From: Takakia lepidozioides
Taxonomy: Eukaryota; Streptophyta; Takakiopsida; Takakiales; Takakiaceae
NCBI GenBank assembly: GCA_030704615.1
Contig: CM060732.1
Location: 43,815,053 to 43,879,052, forward strand
Direction: 5' to 3'
Length of the DNA: 64,000 bases
The translations under genes were made by a program, and so were the position numbers. Numbering within the stretch: the stretch's first letter is position 1; each line of letters opens with the position of its first letter. Positions 34,552 through 45,297 of this stretch are shown here, one piece after another. Below the pieces are notes generated by a model. That model was not told the origin of the DNA. It was given only the letters and a program-made list of their open reading frames with translations, and did not search any database.

Positions 34552-34554
34552 CGG

Positions 34555-35650
34555 GTGCAACAAGCCTGGGTGGAGGCTTTTGTACCGTCAGGAGAGGAGG
34601 AGAGTGCGGGGATTGCACCAAGACCACCTCAGTTGTCTCCATTGGACACCCCACCTATTGTGTGGCAGTATCCGGATGAAGGCATTTGTCTTCTGGACTT
34701 GTTTGGCGGGATCAGCACCGGATTGACTGTTGTGTTACAGGCTGGTGTACGAGTTCGGCGTTACCTGTATGTGGAGAGGGATGAGACTGCACGACGCGTT
34801 TCACTTCGCCATGTTACTCAATTGGTGTAGCGGTACCCTAAGTTGTTGCCAGTGTCTGCAGTTCGTGGATATCAGCAGGCCTTGCCAGCAGATATTTCGT
34901 TGCTGGGGGGGGCAGGATTTGGAGCGGGTTGGCTCCATTGATCTAGTAGTGGCAGGTTGGCCCTGCCAAGGACATTCATCAGCCGGGCATGACAATGGAT
35001 TGCGAGACTCGAGGTCGGGTCTGTTTTGGGAGATGGTGCGGGTTTTGCGCCACTTACAGCTTCATCAAGCTGTATCTCCAGCATACATCTTGGAGAATGT
35101 GCCACTGATGGGCGATTCTCGGGCCAGGGTGATGGCCAGTGTGCATCAAGTCCGGTCATGGCTTGGGTCAGCAGTGTTGCTAGATGCAGCTACAGTGGGG
35201 TCACGGGCTCATCGTCCACGGCTATGGTGGACTAACTTGATGCCACCCGCACTGCTCAAGCGTGCATTTGATGGGGTGCAGCGGCCAGCACATCTCACAG
35301 TGGATAGCATTCTGGACACAGGAAGGCAGTCTCAGCGTGTGAGACATGATGATCGTTTGCCTTTGGCAGGTCAACCACGAGCAACATTACCTACACTGCT
35401 CAGCTTCCCAGGATCGCATGCTTTCCGGGATTGTGGACCTGACCTACTGTGGGATGCTTAGTTGCAGCAGTTAGTGGAGCCTAATGCTGACGAGCGTGAG
35501 CGGGCAATGGGTTTTACCACTGGTACCACGACGGTGCCGTCTCTTTCTGAGGCAGCACGTCGTCAGGTGTTGGGGCAAGCAATGGATCTCAATTGCTTGA
35601 CCTGCATTACCAGCTTGGCTATGGCTGAGCAATGCAGAGTGCGGAGTGCA
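34555..35650 (+). pseudogene. Cytosine-C5 DNA methyltransferase inside gypsy pol (DNMT3/DRM-like motif style)
   Basis: Motifs in canonical order: I, LLDLFGGISTGL (near 34690), with YVERDE for motif II; IV, IDLVVAGWPCQGHSSAG with catalytic Cys at 34964-34966; then DNGLRDSRSGLFWEMVRVL; VI, AYILENVPL (35093); VIII, VGSRAHRPRLWWTN (about 35211); a target-recognition stretch of about 50 residues; IX, RATLPTLLSFPGS; X, ERERAMGF and RRQVLGQAMDL. It would transfer a methyl group from S-adenosylmethionine to cytosine. Breaks: a frameshift between motifs I and IV (34800-34930) and an in-frame TAG at 35459-35461 before motif X. Order and spacing match a full catalytic domain of about 340 residues without regulatory domains. 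It resembles DNMT3-type motif I/IV context more than DNMT1, but assignment needs a tree. Confidence 0.88.
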
Positions 35651-36140
35651 CTTCCCTCGCTTGTCTCTCTGCCTACCGAGACGGTACAGGCAGTGAGTGG
35701 GGGCGAGCATGTGAGGACCACGGGGTGTAGGCATCCATGGCACACGTGGGAGGTGCTTGAGGTTCAGAGGGAGTTGGCAGCCAAGGCGGCTGTGATGGAT
35801 GAGGTTGGGGATTCTTCTCGGGTTGAGGAGGTCCTCAAGGATGAGATGATGGGGCAGGATGAGGCCTTGTCATTGACTGAGCAGGCAGGGAGTACTGCTC
35901 AAGAGGTTGCATCATAACAACCACGGGACGCGTCCTCTACCTCTAAGTCTGCTGGACTTAAGGTTGCAGTTACGAAGGGCAATTGGGAGCCTGTCATTGG
36001 ACCTATTGTCACTAGAGGAGAGAGACGACCTATACGGCGGTTCTTGAGGCTTACAAGAATTTCTTTGCCTCTCGTGCTACGGTGGAGGAGCATGAAAGAC
36101 ATGTTCAGGTTGTGCATCGACCGGGTTTGGTCAATAGGGA
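35650..36140 (+). pseudogene. Pol linker and deletion scar where RT/RNase H should be
   Basis: The linker keeps LPTETVQAVSGGEH and GCRHPWHTW, shared with copy 1. After ERRPIRRFL, AYKNFFASR (read across a one-base shift) the sequence jumps to VEEHERHVQ, which in copy 1 lies well inside RT, and then to VVHRPGLVNRDADGLSHNP, which in copy 1 lies at the end of RNase H. All catalytic RT and RNase H motifs are absent. Confidence 0.8.
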
Positions 36141-37537
36141 TGCGGATGGATTGAGTCACAATCCATGCACAAGCCAGCAAGATGAAACTGGAGCTCGGTG
36201 GCATGGTGAGACGGACGAGGAGATGGTGTCGGGATGGCATGCATCTGCCTTTTTGTGTATCTTGGCATTGGGAGGTCAGGTTGGACCTACAACAGGGATG
36301 ATTGTAGACGGAGTGTCTGAGGACCCTGAGGCTAGTGATGAGCCAGGTGGTGCCAGAGATATACATGAGGATTTGGTTGTGTTGAACTACCTCCGCACTG
36401 GAGACACGACAGCTAGTGTGACTGCGAAGGAGAGGGATCGGATCCTACAACGAGCCAAGAGGTTCAAATGGGAGGGGATACACCTGCTTCGAGTGTGGGA
36501 GGATGGTCGGGTGATGATCGTGCCTCATCCAACACAGCGTGCATGGTTAGTGCGGCATGTCCATGAGGAGTTGGGGCATTTTGGAGTGCGACGCATTCAT
36601 AGTTTACTACAGGGGCAGTATTGGTGGCGTGGTATGCACAAAGAGGTGCAACAGTTTGTGGCTAGGTGCATGGTGTGTGACAGGGTGTGTGCTTCATTCA
36701 ACGCCCCTACACCACAGTTGCATCATTTACCCATCATGGGATTGGGCTACAGGTGGAGTCTTGACTTCGCAGGGCCTTTGCCACTGACGATGCGTCACCA
36801 CAGATATGTGTTGGTGATGGTGGAGCACTTCTCCAAGTGGATTGAGTTGGTTCCATTGCTTGACAAGGCTAGTGAGGGGGACTGCGTATGCATTCCTGGA
36901 TCGTGTGCTTAGCTGATTCGGTGCTCCAGCTGAGGTACTCACGGACCAAGGGAGAGAGTTCTTGGGGGAGTTTCAGGCTTTGTGTGATAAAGCCTTGATA
37001 GACCACCGTACCACTTCTCGGGATCATCCTGAGGCCGATGACTTGGCAAAGAGAGTGGTGCAGACGGTGAAGATGGGTTTGCGCAAGTATGGCTTGCAAA
37101 AATGACACCTAGGAGATTGGGATCTTCAGGTACCTTGGCTAGCTATGGGTTACAGGTTTAGCAAGCAAACATCACTTGCCTCCTTTTCACCATATTTCCT
37201 TCTCTTTGGCCGAGAGCCAGATTTGCCTGCGTCTATTTGCAGGGAGGCTGCAGTAATCCTCAACCTTGATGATCCGGATGTGTGGACACAAGCATGTGCC
37301 CAGCGGGCAGAATTGTTCAAGAGAGTTATGCCTATGGCTTTTGAGAATCTTGCTATTGCCCAACACCGAGACACATTGAGGTATGCCACTATACGTGGAG
37401 AGGGATATCGGCCAGATCTTCGGCGTTTCCACCCTGGGGACTATGTGTATCTGCAGCAGACAGCGCCTACGACCTTGGATGTCACAGCAGGACGTGTGAT
37501 TCTAAGGGTCAGGGAGGTGTTGCCTTCAGGAGTGTAG
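36140..37537 (+). pseudogene. Gypsy integrase, frameshifted, catalytic Glu replaced
   Basis: The HHCC zinc domain reads HVHEELGHFG, then CMVCDRVC. The core has LDFAGPLPL (first Asp) and, after a frameshift near 36870-36910, VLTDQGREF (second Asp). The third catalytic position reads HPEADDLAKRVVQ where relatives have Glu before RVVQ; the AAG codon lies at about 37048. A C-terminal GPY-like region (GDYVYLQQTAP, VILRVREVLPSGV) ends at a stop at 37535-37537, also in frame with the PHD region beyond. It would insert the element's cDNA in the nucleus, but this copy cannot. Confidence 0.85.
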
Positions 37538-37558
37538 ATTCTGGAGGGTCGAGATGAC

Positions 37559-37804
37559 ATGGTATGGAAGGACCATGTGCGTAATTGTGCGCCATGTCAC
37601 CTTCCACATGTGGATGGGATGATAGATCCCAACCTTGCAGTGGTACCTACAGGATTGCATTGCATGCTATGTGGGCATGCTTGTGGTGCCGCCACTATGC
37701 TGGTGTGTGATCGATGCTCAAGAGGTTGGCACATGGGATGCTTGACATCACCTCTTGAGAGGGTTCATGATGGAGATTGGTTATGTCCACACTGCTTGGG
37801 ATAG
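37559..37804 (+). CDS. PHD finger at the C-terminal end of gypsy pol
   Basis: After WKDHVRNCAPCHLPHVDG the sequence gives CMLCGHACGAATMLVCDRCS, RGWHMGCL and WLCPHC: the C4HC3 ligand pattern of a PHD finger, including the tryptophan two residues before the last pair of cysteines. PHD fingers bind histone H3 tails. It occupies the place where chromoviruses carry a chromodomain, so a role in targeting integration is a reasonable inference. It is cut from integrase only by the single stop at 37535-37537. Confidence 0.8.
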   Translation: MVWKDHVRNCAPCHLPHVDGMIDPNLAVVPTGLHCMLCGHACGAATMLVCDRCSRGWHMGCLTSPLERVHDGDWLCPHCLG

Positions 37805-38064
37805 TGGCAGTGGATATGACTAGTGGCAGCTCACAAGACTTGGGAGACCAAGCTCATATGAGTCAATATCCAAGATCTCAGGCTCAAGTTCACAGGTTGC
37901 AAGATGGCGACTAACGATGGGGCAACTCTTGTACCCGACCTCTTGATCTATTGAGTTTGAGTGTAGTAGGGACAGTGGTGGAGGACTTAGTGAGGCTATG
38001 GTCACTATCACATCTTGTGGCTACCTGGACTTAGAGGGACCTAAGCACCAGCTAGGGGGGCGAT

Positions 38065-38573
38065 TGTGTGGACTAGTGACTGCCATAGTAGGCAGCATAG
38101 TGGCAGCCTAGTGACTGACTAGTTGTAGTCTAGTGGTTGGACTAGTGGTTGGACTAGTTGTGGACTAGTGATATACTAGTGTGTGGCGTGCACATGTGTT
38201 GTGTGGTTTTGGACAGCGATGTAGTTGTGTAGCGATATGTATGCGCACGACAACTGTCAAGTTATTTTACCACTAGTGTGAAACTAGCTAGGAAATAACT
38301 AACTTTTACATATTGACATTTGGGATTGGCCCAAGTGTCAGTCCAGGGGTCAAGACAGATTTATGCCTTGGAGTGGTTATCTTCACGGCAAGCGTGGAAG
38401 GCTCATCTTTCTCGAGTTGAGCCTCATCGCGCCTAGCTATGGCGCCGTAGTGTGGATTCCCCATGGCGTGGGGTGCACTTGGCTTGACTTGTATTTGAGT
38501 GATGAGGTTATATATGCATGAGTTTATGCTTCAGATTTGTGAGCTCGTGCTTGTATTCTTCATCTTTATCTAT
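38065..38573 (+). repeat. 3' LTR of gypsy copy 2
   Basis: A G-rich polypurine-like tract (AGGGGGGCGA) ends just before the TGTGTGGACTAGTG start. The LTR is full of ACTAGTG repeats at its 5' end, and has a TATA-like TTATATATG near 38506 followed by a short R/U5 region ending CATCTTTATCTATTGTA. Confidence 0.65.
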
Positions 38574-38763
38574 TGTATGGACTAGTGACTGCCATAGTGG
38601 GCAGTATAGTGACAGCCTAGTGACTGACTAGTTGTAGCCTAGTGGTTGGACTAGTGGTGGATTAGTGATATACTAGTGTGTGGCGTGCACATGTGTTGTG
38701 TGGTTTTGGACAACGATGTAGTTGTGTAGCGATATGTATGCGCACAACACATCTTTATCTTTC
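38574..38763 (+). repeat. Second, internally deleted LTR copy in tandem
   Basis: From 38574 the sequence repeats the first ~180 bases of the LTR (TGTATGGACTAGTGACTGCC through TATGTATGCGCAC, with an ~18-base gap and several substitutions), then jumps to CATCTTTATCTTT, similar to the LTR end. The offset to the first copy is 509 bases. Confidence 0.65.
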
Positions 38764-41700
38764 TTGCAAAGAAGGAGTGCACCAAAGGAATTTCCATTGC
38801 GCTCAAAATTCCAGCTTTTATGAAGCCTTTTATTTCTCTGTTCATGGGAATATCCATTCTACCCCCCTAATTGGACGTACAAAGGAGCCACTTGAAATTT
38901 TCAACATTTGATCCTCAAATTGGGAGAGCACACCTGTAACCCTCCTTGCTTTATGAATGTGGAGGCCCATGCCCCAAGAAAATTATCAAACCAGCAAGTC
39001 ACCTTGGTCAAAGGGAATTTTTTCATCAATTTTTATGTGGTTATAGATTTCACCATGGATTTTTGCTAGAGTCGACCCTCTTTAAATGTTATCTCCGTAT
39101 ATCTCTTTTATTGTTACGTTTTTTATACTCTGTAGAATATTACACTAGGAAAGAGTCAAAGAGTGTTATTTGTTAAATGTTAGGAAAGTCATATTCTATA
39201 TGGTGTAAAACCACCCTCTATATTTGTTACATGTCATTATGCACCTCCAATTAGTTGGTGGGATTTAGAACCTCCAATACAATTGCCACGCCTCAAACAA
39301 GGATTTGTTTTCACATTCATGCCTCAAGGTCTTCAGAAACTCAAGCAACGCAACTCTGTTTGCATTACTTTCTGCTTCTGTTAATCCAAATTGCAAGATG
39401 AACCTCTCCCACCATTGCTTAGACATATTGATACGAGTCTTTTCATCACTTAGATAATATTTTGGATTGAAGAGCTTTAATGTATTAAAACTAAAAGGTC
39501 AGGAAATATCTCATTCAAGCTATCCACAATCGCTATTGAGCACCACCATTGAGCACTCTACTATCAATATACCACTATTGAGTATTGTACCAACGTACCA
39601 TTATTGAAGTCCACTAAGGTCTGAGAGCCAAGCTTACCACTATTGAGCACTATACCAGTATATTACTATTGAGATCTACTGAAGTCTTAGAGCCACTAGA
39701 GAGTTTGCTTGAGCCTTGGAGCACGTATATGAAAGATGGACATGTTTTAGGGTTTAAAAGGAAATGAAGGGCAACTGGCATCGATTCTCCAAGCTAGACT
39801 TGCTAGTAAGAATACTAATAGTTATCAATAATTTGTACTGTTCTTTTATAATTTTTACCTTCTTTTGTCAGGTTTTTTTTTTTCTTTTTGCCTTCACTGT
39901 GACGGACAATGTTTTGTCAATTCTTTTGATAGGCAATTTTTTTTGTCATTTTTTTTTGCCATTTCAAAGGTGTTGTGACAGGTGCAAAAAACAACCTTAA
40001 GTTATAGTAAGGGTGATCAAGGTTTGTTGCCCCCCTAACTGACCCCTTTGTCTTTTCTTGTAGGTGGCCCGTAGCCTTGCATAATGCTATTGATTTTTAT
40101 CCAAACTAAGCTATATTTTAGGAGAGAGGATGAATTTTGACATCTTCATCTAAAACTTATATTAATTATCACTTAAGGTGTCATGGCCCACATAGCAAAT
40201 TGGCGCCAATAGTTTAGTGGGGCAAAATGGACAGTCCATGGAACCATCCTTTCTCATTTTTAAGGGGCGGTTGCTTATTGGGGGGGGGATTGGGAGTACC
40301 CATGGAAGCTGGCCCTTACACTATATGGCATGTGGAACATAATCCGCCCTCGAGATTTTGCATAGTATATTTTTATGGAGACTATTAGATAGAATAGCAC
40401 AGCTATGGCGACCAATGCATTCCATGTCGCGTAAATGCCCGTTCTCCAAGATCAGTGCATTGTGCGGCATGGAATGCACTACTTATACCAGTATCCGGAA
40501 AAAGATACCTCATGTATGAGTGATCTAAAAAGGCCGCCCCTCGGACTTCATTGCCTTATAGGTGTCAGGAGCAACCACAACTAAAGGATTTTTTCTATAA
40601 GATGAGAATGGGAATGTGTTTAATGGTGGATGTGGTTGTGGGACACTGGAGTTTTGTCATGGAAATCTCTATGCCGTCATCCCTGTTAGTCAAGAGCAGC
40701 TAAACACATTTCCCAAGTCATACAAATCTTTCTTCAAAAACAATCTAGTGTAAAAGCTTCCTCTTCTTCCACTTCTTCCACCTCTTCTTTTAGTGTTTTC
40801 TTGACATGCCAGGGGATCTTTTCAAGAATAAAAAGCTTGAGCCTCTTGAATTTAGAATCTTTCCGTGGAATTTTAACACCCTTACACCTAGCTTTGGAAT
40901 CTTTTCTTAAGATCCTTGCAAGCGTCAAAGCGTCAAAGCGAGACGATTGTTAATTCCCCCCACCCCCTTTAGTCGTGCCATCAGCCAACACTGCTGCCCA
41001 AAATCCGGAGCATATTCCAGGCTTTTCTGTCTGTATGTCGCAATTTCTTCCGCAAGAGTTGCCATATCTTTCTGCCATCCGACCCGCCTACATTATTTCC
41101 CTTACTGTGGGTTACTTGGACAAGAATTAGGAAGCTATTGGGGATTGAAAAAGAGCCATAGGGAGCAATTTATGTACTAAAACCAACTTGTAGGATGCTG
41201 AAAGGAAATTTCTTGAGGACTTTCCATAACCGGACTCATGGGACATTCCCCAGGAGCATCAGATGCTTTGTAACAGGAGATTGTGGATGAAAAACATTCG
41301 TCCCTTATGGGAACGTCCCCATCCACAGTACACATCCAATTCCTATGTTTCAACTACCTTACTTGGACGACGCACATCTATTGGGGATGTACACTTCCAT
41401 ACTCTACATTCATCACTCGCACTCTGCAAATAATGAAAGCAGGATCGGATGTACAAGGATGCTTTGTGGATGAACTGTGAATGAACGCCTAATGGATGCT
41501 CAGCGGACGAACGCGCTCTGAATGGATGCTGATGGATGCCTACAGATATGTGAATATGGATGCTTGATGCTCAATAGATGCCTTTAAAGATGCTAAATGG
41601 AACAACGGAGGCATGAATTGGAGCGGAATGGATCAAAGGATGCTGAAACGATGCTATTATCCGATGACCTAGTTCTTCTTGATAGGCTGACAAGATGGAT

Positions 41701-41973
41701 GGATGATTAATGGATGTGGCAGTAGGGGAGTGGATGGATGAGCAACGCTATCCACACACGGGGCAGGGGCGGGGGCCGTCGGATGTGGAGGGAGAGCGAG
41801 GGAGATGCGGAAGAGAGGCAGGCAGAGTGCGAGGTGTGTTGGGGCGAGTGTTGAGGAGGGGGTTTCTCTCCTTCCATTCGTGTGGGAGGGAGTTAAGGGA
41901 TTGCAGCTTAGAGGAAGCTGCAATTGTTGCAATCGAGGAGGTGCTTGTGGGATACTGCAAGACCAAGCCAGCA
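38764..41973. other. Intergenic; small tandem repeats, no gene recognised
   Basis: A two-unit tandem repeat of about 66 bp (ACCACTATTGAG... to ...GAGAGCCA) lies at 39571-39630 and 39637-39696. Degenerate ATGGATGCT repeats occur at 41480-41640. On the minus strand near 41110-40960 an open stretch gives GWQKDMATLAEEIATYRQKS, which looks protein-like but lacks context. The distal part should carry the thioredoxin promoter. Confidence 0.4.
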
Positions 41974-43282
41974 ATGGCGGCTGTGCTGGAGGTCGGCGTG
42001 GCCGCATGCAGAGCTTTGCCGGTAGCGTCGTCTGGATCTTCAGCGATGGGATTGGCATCGCCGTTGAGACTGCAGGGATGCAGTGGGAGTTCGTTCCCAG
42101 TCTGCAGAGGTCTGAGGATTGGTCTTCGCAGCAGGTCCCGTCCAGCTGCGGTTGGTGGCACGTCCCAGTCGTCTCAGCGTTCTGTAGGAGTCGTTGCCGA
42201 AGCACAGGAAACCGTGACAGGAGGTATGTGGTCAAGTTTGTGTAGTTGCTATCACCTTGTTCGTAGGGAGTTTTGGTTAATATCTCGTCGGGGACAGCAT
42301 CTTCGTGTTCCGGTCCCCATTCTCGACCACTACTGTTTTTTTGGTTCTTGCATTGCTACCACTATAACCTCAGTTAAAGTTTAGGTAGGCTGATTCTAAG
42401 ATTCCATGGCCACCACAAGGTCATTCAGAGTGTAGAGCCTGAGACCAGACCCTTCAGCACTTTGCTCCAGGAAAAAGCTTTGGCACTGCCCCGGAGCTCC
42501 TAGAAAATATAGCGCCGTGAAGATTCCACTCCTGCACGCCTCTCTTCGCTTCTTTTCTTGTGGATGTACTCAATTATGGAAGCCCTAGGTCTACAAGGCA
42601 GGGAAACTTGGCGTTGTTAACTTTGACCTAGTCATGAAGCCAGCATAATCTCTGGTTTTAGCAGCATTCAGAAAGTATCCCTTGCTCCTTGCTACTCCCT
42701 TTGACCTGCTGTGTTGCCACTCAGTGGAACCAGTGGGGATGACTCAAAATTGACAAACGAAGCGGAACTATTTTTCACTAGTTGCTTTCTATTGGCAGTT
42801 GCTTCTTTACTTTGTTTCTGATTACTCTGTGCATTTGGCGCTTTGATATCACTTCAATTTGTCTATTTGCATGCCATTACTTGAAGTTACCGTAGCACAG
42901 CATCAGCTGTTATGAATGGGGATGCAGTTTGTTCACCTAGTGTTGTTTCAATGTCGCAGCTGCAGGTATTGTATCAGACCAAACGTTCCAAAAGCTTGTG
43001 TTGGAGAGTGATATTCCAGTCCTGGTCGACTTTTGGGCCCCATGGTGTGGACCCTGTCGAATGATTGCACCTGTAATAGATGAACTTGCAAGACACTATG
43101 CGGGTAAGATTAAGTGCTTGAAGCTCAACACAGACGAGAGCCCCCACGTGGCCACTGAATATGGCATTCGGAGTATTCCCACTGTCATGATTTTCAAGAG
43201 AGGGGAGAAGAAGGACACAGTGATTGGAGCTGTGCCAAAGTCTACCTTGACAGTGACAATCGAGAAGTACCTTGATTGGTAA
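41974..43282 (+). CDS. TRXm: Chloroplast thioredoxin m, two exons
   Basis: Exons 41974-42223 and 42966-43282 join in phase into 188 residues. The first exon encodes a Ser/Arg/Ala-rich, acid-poor N-terminus ([16 protein letters not shown] onwards) typical of a chloroplast transit peptide, ending near [12 protein letters not shown]. The second holds the thioredoxin fold: [20 protein letters not shown] with the redox WCGPC at 43043-43057, [20 protein letters not shown] with the cis-proline, and a final helix ending EKYLDW. M-type thioredoxins pass electrons from ferredoxin-thioredoxin reductase to stromal enzymes. An upstream open frame reaches back to 41710, but the ATG at 41974 gives the best transit peptide. 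Confidence 0.95.
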
Positions 43283-45297
43283 GGGGCCTTAAAAGTTTGA
43301 GAGCGGGGAGGCAGGCTGGCTGGGGGAAGAGAGGGCAGTTGATAGAAACAAGTTCACTTTTTAATGCTGTGGCAAGTGCCAGAGTTATAAGGGCTGATAG
43401 GCACAATTGGGAGGGAGTTGGCTTCATGAAATTTTCTTTGTTCCTGATCGTATATGTGGTTTGTGCTGGAAGTTACCACTTAATCTTCATTATGTGCATT
43501 TGCAGCTGCTTAGAAAAGTCTCACAGACAGCATATCTGTAATTTGATTGATTGAAATGTTATATGGAAAGGGACGAAAGGAGGCAATGTTCTTGATGAAT
43601 ATAGTAGTAAGTCAGAGCTTGAGCATACAGTTGTAAATGTTCTAGCTTTTTCTTGGGGATAAAACCTTTGGGCTTGACTAAAAGAAATCAATGGATATTT
43701 GTGGTTCAATTCGTGTTTGAAGTTTGTAGATCTGGATATTGATTTATGGGAATGGTTTTTCTGTTGATTTTCCATGTGTATCAGATGGGAGTCTGAAGTA
43801 TGACACAGATCTGCCATCGGCAAAAGGGTCTGGGCTTCATAGCTAGGGCTCAGTGTGTAGGTTGGTCACTGTCATCAAGATCTTCAAGAGCATCCCTCCC
43901 CAGAAGTATTTATTATTGCTCTCTTGGTCAAGTTGAATCTTTTGGGAAGGGATTTATGTTTCACCGTCATGCTATGGCCCATTTCAACTGCAAAACAGGC
44001 AGCAAATGAATGCCTTTGGCTGTCTCTATTGGAGAAGACGAAGGGGCAAGGAATTGTGTAGTGATGTAGCTGTGCCTCTCTGTAATTGTGTCTCACTGTA
44101 TATCCCTTTTTCAAGGTTAACTTTGATTGGATGCGGATTCTTTCTGTTTGGTTGTTAGAAGGGTGCAGTACATTAGTTCACTCGTGCCATGTATTCAGAG
44201 GCAAGGGTTGTATTTAACTTAATTGCTGAATGAATTCACACTTGAATTGTTTGGCTTTACAGAGGTTTGTTCCTGTGTGTCAACTGGCAGAGCACTTCCA
44301 GTCTCTTTCCAAGCCACTTTCCTGCGCCTCTGCTTTATACATGATTGGGTTGTAAATCTCAGAATGCGAAAGTACAGATTCTTCATTTTGTTTCCCAGGA
44401 ATGCATAGAGTAATTAACATGTAAGAAACAGAGTTGTCTTCACGTCAAAAATTCACTTGTGGTCATCTAGGAGTTGGCCCATGCCCCTGTCCCTCTTCCA
44501 TTCGCTCCTTCAGGATCAATTACGAAGGAGTCTGCTTTGTATTCGTGGAATGAGATATGGTAGGTACATCCCACCCTCAAGTATCGCTCTTACGGGAGTA
44601 AAAGCAGCAAAAGGTAGTTGGAAATTTGGAAAATAACAGGAGTGACAGTTGACTACCGAGTTTTGAAGGAAATAGCCCTATTTTCTGTCCATCCACTGCT
44701 GGATAGAATAATCCTCTTATGTAATTTCATCCATGTATATCATCCATAGTTGACAACTTCATCCCTTATTTCTATTTTATTTAGAGAAGTTCGGCGATTT
44801 CATCCCAGAGAAAACAGGGAATTTACGAAAGAATATTCGATTTTATTTTTTGAGGTCGAAATATTGCGACAATTCGAAATAAAAACACTGGTTGGAGCTC
44901 TGGTGTTTTGCGGAGTTTTCTTTTCTGTCCCTCCCAAAAAAGAAAAAGTTGGAAGATTTTCAGCCACAGTGATAGTCATCCGGAATTCATCCATCCAACC
45001 GAAGAGAATCGCTTATCCGGCAGCCTCGTCTTGTCCGACTCTCGCTTGCAGCGCAGGACCGCGGAGAAGAGCTCCACCATGGCTGCAGATTCAAGCGTGC
45101 CTTGCTGACCAGGTTGCTTACATGGCTGTGTAGTTCTCAATCTCAATGATCGCTTATATGATATGTGTAATTCTGGGATTTGAAGGTGAGCAGAATTTTT
45201 CGGTTACATTGTTGGCTTTCTTCTCATCAGTCGAGGAGAAGGGGAAAAGGTGGATGCTGTAGCACGTAGTGGTGGTTAGGGTTGTCTGGCATCGACC
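43283..45297. other. Between TRX m and TIC110; no gene recognised
   Basis: The first part is the probable TRX m 3' UTR. The last ~200 bases before 45298 form the TIC110 leader. ORFs in between have no recognisable domain. Confidence 0.4.

Larger units (their letters stand above)
32218..38763 (+). mobile_element. Ty3/gypsy retrotransposon copy 2 with DNMT and PHD finger, RT/RNase H deleted
   Basis: In order: gag with two zinc knuckles (32218-33312), aspartic protease (33328-34551), cytosine methyltransferase (34555 to about 35620), linker (35620-36000), a small RT/RNase H scar (36000-36140), integrase (36140-37537), PHD finger (37559-37804), polypurine tract near 38052-38060, LTR (38065-38573) and a second, internally deleted LTR copy (38574-38763). 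No 5' LTR was found. Several frameshifts and stops make it non-autonomous and probably dead. Copy 1 at 7.6-10.3 kb shows where RT and RNase H belong. Confidence 0.9.

Noticed and set aside
41669-42235. 188-codon minus-strand ORF
   Set aside because: Antisense to the transit-peptide exon of thioredoxin m; its Pro/Leu-rich composition mirrors that exon.
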